Source of the DNA: Mycobacterium sp. E183
Lineage (GTDB): Bacteria; Actinomycetota; Actinomycetes; Mycobacteriales; Mycobacteriaceae
Length of the DNA stretch: 64,000 nt
Assembly (NCBI RefSeq): GCF_001667735.1
Contig: NZ_LZJN01000192.1
Location: forward strand, 1 to 64,000
Reading direction: 5' to 3'
Position 1 is the stretch's first letter, and each line of letters starts with the position of its first letter. Below the pieces are notes generated by a model. That model had not been told where the DNA came from, ran no database searches, and worked only from the letters and a program-made list of their open reading frames with translations. The translations under genes were made by a program, and so were the position numbers. Positions 58,543-64,000 of the stretch are shown piece by piece.

Positions 58543-59063
58543 CGTTGGCACCTGACCGACGCCCCGCACCGCCCCACCGGCCGGCGACCGAGCCGCGCAG
58601 GCGTGACGCCGCGCCCGCCCCGGACCCCGACCAGCCGGTGGAGTTCTGGCCCACCTCCGCCATCCGCGCTGCGCTGCAGGGCGGCGACATCGCCACCTGG
58701 AAGCGGATCGCCGCGGCGTTGAAGCGCGACCCGTACGGCCGCACCGCCCGCCAGGTCGAAGAGGTGCTCGAAGGCACCCGGCCCTACGGCATCTCCAAGG
58801 CGCTGTGGGAGGTGCTCGAACGCGCCCGCACCCACCTGGAAGCCAACGAACGCGCCGAGGTGGCCCGCCACGTCGGACTGCTCATCGACCGCTCCGGCCT
58901 GGCGCAGCAGGAATTCGCCTCGCGCATCGGCGTGACCGCCGCGGAGCTCGCCGCCTACCTGGACGGCAGCACCAGCCCGTCGGCCGCCCTGATGATCCGG
59001 ATGCGCCGGCTCTCGGACCGGTTCGTCAAGGTGAAGTCGACGCGCTCGGCAGACTCCAACTGA
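58539..59063 (+). CDS. HTH-domain protein coupled to mmpL11 (Rv0201c-type)
   Basis: This 174-residue protein has a disordered Pro/Arg-rich N-terminus, a middle helical region (AALQGGDIATWKRIAAALKR) and a C-terminal helix-turn-helix of XRE type (RSGLAQQEFASRIGVTAAEL, then YLDGSTSPSAALMIRMRRLS). It may bind DNA and regulate the locus, or act as a protein-binding HTH. The GTG start overlaps the last codon and stop of mmpL11 by four bases. The length resembles Rv0201c (about 166 residues). Confidence 0.82.
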   Translation: MTLAPDRRPAPPHRPATEPRRRDAAPAPDPDQPVEFWPTSAIRAALQGGDIATWKRIAAALKRDPYGRTARQVEEVLEGTRPYGISKALWEVLERARTHLEANERAEVARHVGLLIDRSGLAQQEFASRIGVTAAELAAYLDGSTSPSAALMIRMRRLSDRFVKVKSTRSADSN

Positions 59064-59747
59064 TCACCTGATCGGCAGCACGTCCGACACCAGCCAGGCG
59101 TCGCCGTGCTTGGTCAGCGCCACGCGCAGCGCGGGCGCCGACTGGCTGGGCTGTTGGCCCGGCGCGTTCTGGGTGACCCGCAGGATCACCGCGACGCTGG
59201 CCGCCGACGGCCCCAGCGCCTCGACCCCGGCCGCCAGCGTGGCGGCCTGCGCGGTCACATTGTGCTGGGCCAGTTCGGAGCTGGACTTCGTGTACTGCTC
59301 CTTGAAGGCGGCTGCGTGCTCGGGGACGATCAGCGCCGTCGCCCGGTCGATGGAGCTGTCCGGGGCGCCCGGGGTGAACGACGCCATCGCCTCCGCCATC
59401 CCGGTGGCGACCCGGACCACGTCGCGGGAGTCGTCCTTGAAGACGCGGTCCGACCGCGTCCAGTGCGTGTAACCGGTGACCACCGCGGCCACCAGTGCGG
59501 CCGTGCACAGGAAGACGACGGCCAACCGCAGCCCCGGCGCGTCGTCGTCGGTGCCGACGCTGACCGAATCCCGCCGCAGCAGCCAGAAATTGACCAAGAC
59601 GCCCTCGACGATCAGCAGCACGAGCACCGAGCACGCCGAGACCCACCACAGCGGCCAGCCCAGGACCAGCCCGATCGCCAGCAACGCCGCCACCGCGGCC
59701 AGCGGCGCCAGGATGTCGAACGCGAGCAGGCGCAGGAGGTTTCTCAT
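59064..59747 (-). CDS. Mce-associated-like membrane protein (Rv0200-type)
   Basis: This 227-residue protein has two N-terminal helices (about 8-30 and 33-55), a third near 75-95, and a periplasmic-looking domain with SRDVVRVATGMAEAMASFTP and KEQYTKSSSELAQHNVTAQA ending in VSDVLPIR. The layout (helix, then a Tim44/NTF2-like domain) is that of Mce-associated membrane proteins. It starts four bases inside the stop of the upstream gene (ATGA) and works with it as a pair. Its function, perhaps stabilising lipid importers, is inferred; no mce operon is in the window. Confidence 0.78.
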   Translation of the reverse strand: MRNLLRLLAFDILAPLAAVAALLAIGLVLGWPLWWVSACSVLVLLIVEGVLVNFWLLRRDSVSVGTDDDAPGLRLAVVFLCTAALVAAVVTGYTHWTRSDRVFKDDSRDVVRVATGMAEAMASFTPGAPDSSIDRATALIVPEHAAAFKEQYTKSSSELAQHNVTAQAATLAAGVEALGPSAASVAVILRVTQNAPGQQPSQSAPALRVALTKHGDAWLVSDVLPIR

Positions 59748-60394
59748 CGGATCGATTCCAGCCCCGAGATCATCAGCTTGCCGTCGACGTTGACCACGTC
59801 GAGGCGCAGATTCCAGTGCACCGTCTGCGGTTTGGCGCCGGCGTTCTCGCTGACGGAGGTCGCGACCAGCATCACCGCGTCCAACCGGCTGGCGAACGGC
59901 GGCAGCTTGGTGGTCACCACCGGCCGGGACGTACCGGGCTGGGTGTCCAGGTCACGGTGCACGGTCTCGACGGCCACCGCGTCGATTCGCCCGGCGCTCT
60001 TGGACTGCAGCTTCTCCACCACCTGCCGGTAGGGCTGCATGGCGGCGTCGAAGTCGGTATTGAGTTCGCCGACCGTGCCGTCGTGCAGCCGTTGCAGGCT
60101 GCCGTCGACGTTGCCGCTGTTCATGTTGATCAGCACCCCGGTCCACTCGGCGGCGGTCTGCATGACGCGGGACAGGTAGCGGCGTTCGCCCGTGTCGTCG
60201 CGGTGCCCCGACCACAGGAAGAACCCGAACACGATCGCCGCCACCGACAGCACACCGAGGACGGCCGACGCGATGCCGTACGCGGAGAACATCGGGCCGC
60301 CTGCGGCGTCGTCGTCACGGAATTCCTCGGCGTCGGCGTCCTCCGCCTCCGCGACTTGCTCGTTGGTTGGCTCGGTTCGCTGGCCGTCGGACAT
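59744..60394 (-). CDS. Mce-associated-like membrane protein (Rv0199-type)
   Basis: This 216-residue protein has an acidic cytoplasmic start (NEQVAEAEDADAEEFRDDDA), one membrane helix (about 37-62, ASAVLGVLSVAAIVFGFFLW) and a C-terminal domain with MQTAAEWTGVLINMNSGNVD and VHWNLRLDVVNVDGKLMISG. The pattern is typical of Mce-associated (Mam/YrbE-linked) proteins. It is first in a two-gene unit, overlapping the next gene by ATGA, and is divergent from zmp1 with only 41 bases between the starts. Length fits Rv0199 (about 219). Confidence 0.78.
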   Translation of the reverse strand: MSDGQRTEPTNEQVAEAEDADAEEFRDDDAAGGPMFSAYGIASAVLGVLSVAAIVFGFFLWSGHRDDTGERRYLSRVMQTAAEWTGVLINMNSGNVDGSLQRLHDGTVGELNTDFDAAMQPYRQVVEKLQSKSAGRIDAVAVETVHRDLDTQPGTSRPVVTTKLPPFASRLDAVMLVATSVSENAGAKPQTVHWNLRLDVVNVDGKLMISGLESIR

Positions 60395-60435
60395 GGCCCG
60401 ATCGTCGCACCCGACAAAGATGGAAGGATGGCGGG

Positions 60436-62421
60436 GTGACTGTAGAGGCCATCCGCTCGGGCATCGACCTGAGCCACGTCGACGCCGACACCCGCCCCCA
60501 AGACGACCTGTTCGGACACGTCAACGGCCGCTGGCTGGCCGAATACGACATACCGGCGGACCGTGCGACCGACGGCGCGTTCCGGCACCTGTTCGACCGT
60601 GCCGAGGAGCAGGTGCGCGATCTGATCGTCGAGGCCAGCGAGACCGGCGCCGCCGCGGGCACCGACCAACAACGCATCGGCGACCTGTACGCCAGCTTCC
60701 TCGACGAGGCGGCCATCGAGCGGCGCGGCCTGCAACCCCTGCTCGACGAGCTGGCCACGATCGACGACGCCGCGGACGCGGACGCGTTGGCGGCGGCGGT
60801 GGGCGCGCTGCAGCGCACCGGGGTGGGCGGCGGCCTCGCGATGTACATCGACACCGACGCCAAGAATTCCGCCCGGTACCTCGTGCACGTCACCCAGTCC
60901 GGCATCGGGCTGCCCGACGAGTCCTATTTCCGCGAAGAGCGGCACGCCGAGGTACTCGCGGCCTACCCGGGGCACATCGCCCGGATGTTCGCCCTGGTGT
61001 ACGGCGGCGCCGCGGAAACGCACGCCGAGACGGCGGCCCGAATCGTGGCGCTGGAAACCAAGCTGGCCGCCGCGCACTGGGACGTGGTCAAGCGACGCGA
61101 CGCAGAGCTCTCCTACAACCTGCGGACCTTCGCGGACCTGCAGGCCGAGGGCAAGGGCTTCGACTGGGTCGGCTGGGCGACCGCGCTCGGCGGCACACCG
61201 GAGGCGTTCGCGGAAGTCATTGTGCGGCAACCGGATTACCTCACCGCATTCGCCGACCTGTGGGCGACCGGCGACCTGGAGGACTGGAAGCGTTGGGCGC
61301 GTTGGCGGTTGATCCGCGCGCGGGCGTCCTGGCTGACCGACGAGCTGGTCGCCGCGGACTTCGACTTCTATGGCCGGCTGCTCACCGGCGCCGAGCAGAT
61401 CCGGGAACGCTGGAAGCGGGCCGTGTCACTGGTGGAGAACCTGATGGGCGATTCCGTCGGAAAGATCTATGTGGAGCGGTATTTCCCGCCCGGGGCCAAG
61501 GCGCGCATCGACGCGCTGGTGGACAACCTCAAGGCGGCCTATCGGCTGTCCATCAACGAGCTGGATTGGATGACGCCGCAGACCCGGGAGCGGGCGCTGG
61601 CCAAGCTGGACAAGTTCGTCGCCAAGGTCGGCTACCCGGCGAAGTGGCGGGACTACTCCGCGCTGGTGATCGACCGCGACGACCTGTACGGCAACTTTCG
61701 GCGCGGCTATGCGGTCAACCACGACCGCGAACTGGCCAAGCTGGGCGGTCCGGTCGACAAGGACGAGTGGTTCATGACCCCGCAGACGGTCAACGCCTAC
61801 TACAACCCGGGGATGAACGAAATCGTCTTTCCCGCAGCCATTTTGCAGCCGCCGTTCTTCGACCCCGAGGCCGACGACGCCGCCAACTACGGCGGGATCG
61901 GCTCGGTGATCGGGCACGAGATCGGGCATGGCTTCGACGACCAGGGCGCCAAGTACGACGGCGACGGCAACCTGGTGGATTGGTGGACCGACGCCGATCG
62001 CGCCGAATTCGGCGCCCGCACCAAGGCCCTGATCGAGCAGTACGAGGCGTACACGCCGCGCGGGTTGGACGCCGGTCACCACGTCAACGGCGCGTTCACC
62101 GTCGGGGAGAACATCGGTGACCTGGGCGGGTTGTCGATCGCCCTGCTGGCCTATCAGCTGTCGCTGGACGGCCAGGACGCACCCGTCATCGACGGCCTCA
62201 CCGGCGTGCAGCGGGTGTTCTACGGCTGGGCGCAGGTGTGGCGCACCAAATCCCGCCCGGCGGAAGCGATCCGGCGGTTGGCCACCGATCCGCACTCACC
62301 GCCGGAGTTCCGCTGCAACGGCGTCATCCGCAACATGGACGCCTTCTACGAGGCGTTCGACGTCGCCGAGGACGACGCGCTGTTCCTGGAGCCGCAGCGG
62401 CGGGTCAGGATCTGGAACTGA
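60436..62421 (+). CDS. zmp1: Zinc metalloprotease Zmp1 (M13/neprilysin family)
   Basis: This 661-residue M13 peptidase matches tuberculosis Rv0198c (663 residues), which has been linked to blocking of inflammasome activation and phagosome maturation. The zinc site is HEIGH (residues 494-498) in SVIGHEIGHGFDDQ, with the third ligand Glu in VGENIGDLGGLS. The substrate-binding VNAYYNPGMNEIVFPAA precedes it. There is no signal peptide, so export must use another route. GTG at 60436 (VTVEAIRSGIDL) has GGAAGGA upstream. Its end overlaps the converging oxidoreductase by 17 bases. Confidence 0.95.
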   Translation: MTVEAIRSGIDLSHVDADTRPQDDLFGHVNGRWLAEYDIPADRATDGAFRHLFDRAEEQVRDLIVEASETGAAAGTDQQRIGDLYASFLDEAAIERRGLQPLLDELATIDDAADADALAAAVGALQRTGVGGGLAMYIDTDAKNSARYLVHVTQSGIGLPDESYFREERHAEVLAAYPGHIARMFALVYGGAAETHAETAARIVALETKLAAAHWDVVKRRDAELSYNLRTFADLQAEGKGFDWVGWATALGGTPEAFAEVIVRQPDYLTAFADLWATGDLEDWKRWARWRLIRARASWLTDELVAADFDFYGRLLTGAEQIRERWKRAVSLVENLMGDSVGKIYVERYFPPGAKARIDALVDNLKAAYRLSINELDWMTPQTRERALAKLDKFVAKVGYPAKWRDYSALVIDRDDLYGNFRRGYAVNHDRELAKLGGPVDKDEWFMTPQTVNAYYNPGMNEIVFPAAILQPPFFDPEADDAANYGGIGSVIGHEIGHGFDDQGAKYDGDGNLVDWWTDADRAEFGARTKALIEQYEAYTPRGLDAGHHVNGAFTVGENIGDLGGLSIALLAYQLSLDGQDAPVIDGLTGVQRVFYGWAQVWRTKSRPAEAIRRLATDPHSPPEFRCNGVIRNMDAFYEAFDVAEDDALFLEPQRRVRIWN

Positions 62422-64000
62422 CGGGCACGCCGACCGCTTCGATCCGGGCGGGCACGTGCTTGTGCCACGGCGTGCCCGCGTAGGGATCGCGCCATTCCGT
62501 CGAGGTGAGCGCGTTCGGGGCGACGCCCGGTGTCACGGTCTGCCCGTCGCCGTCGACGTAGTCGAGCCCAAAACCGTTGGGCAGGGCCGCATGCCCGGCC
62601 AGCATGGTCTCGGTGATCTCGACGGTGGCCTCGGCGCTGCCGGCCGCGGTGCTGATGCGGGCGCGACATCCGTCGGCGAGCCCGAGGGTTTGGGCGTCCT
62701 CGACGCTGACTCGCAGCGCCCCGTCGGCGTCGCGTTTGCGCCAGGAGGGGTCGCGGAAGATGTCGTTGGCGGTGTAGGCGCGGCGCTCGCCCACCGACAG
62801 CACGATCGGGAACTCCGGTGTGGTGAGCCGCGGTGGCGCCTGGGCCAGGGCCGCCAAATCGGTGAGCATTTCCGGGATTTCCAGCGCGATCTTGTGATCG
62901 GCGTGGCTGATCAACGCGAAATCGTCCTCGTAGTTGTGGACGGTGAACGTCACCCCGGACGGGGTGTCGAGGATCGCGTCGAACAGCGCGTTGCCGTCGG
63001 CGTGGCCGGCGCGGCGCACCGCGTCGGGATAGGTCAGCGCGGCCTTCTGGGCGAGCCCCCACAGGGCGGCCGCGCCGCGCAGGCCGTCGGGCAGCGTGGG
63101 CCCGAGCGTCTCGTAGAGGACATAGGGCAGCAGCTTCGCGACCGTCGGGTTCGCGGTCGCGGTGAGGAACGCCTCGGTGTAGGCCCGCCGGCCGCGCTGG
63201 GCGGCCTCGGCCAGCGGCCGCAGGTCCGCGTCGTCCACCACGCCCAGCGCCCGCACCAACCGGGCCCAGATCTCGGGTTCGGGCAGCGTTCCGGGCAGGG
63301 GCTCGAGCAGCGGCCGGCGCAGCTGAAAAGCGTTGTGCGGGAACTCCAGGTTGAAGAAGGTGGCCTCGGGCTTCTCGAACTGGGAGGCCGCGGGCAGCAC
63401 GTAGTGTGCGAGTCGGGCGGTCTCGGTCATCGCGACGTCGATGACGACCATCAGTTCGAGCGCTTGGAAGGCCTCCCGGCAGGCCGCCGAGTTGGCCAGC
63501 GAGTGGGCGGGGTTGCTGCTCTCCACGATCATGGCCCGGAATCGGTCCGGGTGGTCGGTGAGGATCTCCTCGGGCACGACGTTGCTGGGCACCAGCCCGG
63601 CGATGATCGGGGCGCCGGTCACCGGCGTGCGGCCGGAGAACTGGCCGAACAGCGGTCCGAATGCCGAATGCAGATGCTGGCCACCCTTTTTCGCGAAGTT
63701 GCCGGTGAATATCCACAGCAGCTTGTTGAGGTAGGAGCAGAGCGTGCTGTTGGGCGCCTGCTGCACCCCGAGGTCCTCGAACACCGAGACGCTGGCCGCC
63801 GCGCCGATGCGGCGGGCCGCCGCGCGCAACAGCTCCTCGTCGACCCCGCACCGCTGTGCGTAGTCGGACACGGACACCTCGCGCAGCGCGGCGCGGACGG
63901 CGTCGGCGCCGCGCACGTGCTCGGCCAGAAACGCTTCGTTGCAAAGGTTTTCCTGCACCAGGACGGCCGCCAGCGCGGCCAGGCACCACGCGTCGGTGCC
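62405..64000 (-). CDS. Molybdopterin oxidoreductase (Rv0197-type), N-terminal part outside window
   Basis: The gene runs off the right edge; about 530 C-terminal residues are visible and the frame stays open to base 64000. It belongs to the molybdopterin oxidoreductase (DMSO reductase) family. The middle has the typical SNPAHSLANSAACREAFQAL and AHYVLPAASQFEKPEATFFN segments, and the C-terminal dinucleotide-binding domain begins near ERRAYTANDIF and ends with GFGLDYVDGDGQTV. The iron-sulfur cysteine motif, if any, lies outside. The physiological substrate is unknown. It converges on zmp1 and overlaps its last 17 bases. Confidence 0.88.
   Translation of the reverse strand, partial: GTDAWCLAALAAVLVQENLCNEAFLAEHVRGADAVRAALREVSVSDYAQRCGVDEELLRAAARRIGAAASVSVFEDLGVQQAPNSTLCSYLNKLLWIFTGNFAKKGGQHLHSAFGPLFGQFSGRTPVTGAPIIAGLVPSNVVPEEILTDHPDRFRAMIVESSNPAHSLANSAACREAFQALELMVVIDVAMTETARLAHYVLPAASQFEKPEATFFNLEFPHNAFQLRRPLLEPLPGTLPEPEIWARLVRALGVVDDADLRPLAEAAQRGRRAYTEAFLTATANPTVAKLLPYVLYETLGPTLPDGLRGAAALWGLAQKAALTYPDAVRRAGHADGNALFDAILDTPSGVTFTVHNYEDDFALISHADHKIALEIPEMLTDLAALAQAPPRLTTPEFPIVLSVGERRAYTANDIFRDPSWRKRDADGALRVSVEDAQTLGLADGCRARISTAAGSAEATVEITETMLAGHAALPNGFGLDYVDGDGQTVTPGVAPNALTSTEWRDPYAGTPWHKHVPARIEAVGVPVSSRS

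Overview
The window comes from a slow-growing mycobacterium, most likely of the M. avium complex. It is very GC-rich, uses many GTG starts, and its gene order follows the M. tuberculosis segment Rv0236c to Rv0197, read in the inverted direction (aftD first, the Rv0197-type oxidoreductase last). Organism and ortholog names rest on recalled synteny, protein lengths and motifs, not on a database search. No tRNA, rRNA, CRISPR array, prophage or transposase was seen. Both ends cut genes: aftD lacks its N-terminal part and the Rv0197-type oxidoreductase lacks its N-terminal part.

Layout. 1-5.5 kb: arabinan synthesis (aftD) and membrane proteins. 5.6-6.6 kb: two divergent small secreted proteins. 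6.6-9.7 kb: a ThDP enzyme of the acetolactate-synthase fold, divergent from succinate-semialdehyde dehydrogenase gabD1, which together could form a 2-oxoglutarate-to-succinate bypass. 9.8-15.9 kb: an R2lox oxidase with its TetR repressor, fadE4, and a phosphotriesterase-like lactonase overlapping an acyl-CoA ligase. 15.9-23 kb: the conserved envelope cluster (acyltransferase Rv0228, DUF3068 protein Rv0227c, polytopic Rv0226c, glycosyltransferase Rv0225, methyltransferase Rv0224c). 23-42 kb: lipid and acyl catabolism (aldehyde dehydrogenase with a KstR-like site, TetR/FadD/EchA cluster, WS/DGAT, three alpha/beta hydrolases, hydratase, fadE3, fadD4, CoA-transferase and amidohydrolase), with accessory genes absent from my memory of H37Rv. 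42-48 kb: a GAF-GGDEF diguanylate cyclase, pckA and a pair of GTPase-like proteins. 48-64 kb: trmB, an NYN-domain protein, the MmpL3/MmpL11 envelope transport locus with the Rv0203-type haem-binding protein, two Mce-associated-like proteins, the zinc metalloprotease zmp1 and a molybdopterin oxidoreductase.

How it works together. The window joins envelope building (AftD, Rv0224c-Rv0228, MmpL3, MmpL11) to lipid breakdown and central carbon metabolism (FadE/FadD/EchA enzymes, PckA, GabD1). Genes are tightly packed, with many 4-nt ATGA or GTGA overlaps and several converging genes whose stop codons overlap. A -10-like hexamer lies 5-8 bases before the start codon at several genes, which suggests leaderless transcripts. 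The clearest regulatory signals are a TetR operator next to a near-consensus promoter for the R2lox operon, a repeated TATGC-N6-GCATA palindrome, one copy of which covers the -10 of a promoter for a 43-codon ORF and a second TetR gene, and a symmetric divergent promoter between the Rv0216-type hydratase and fadE3.
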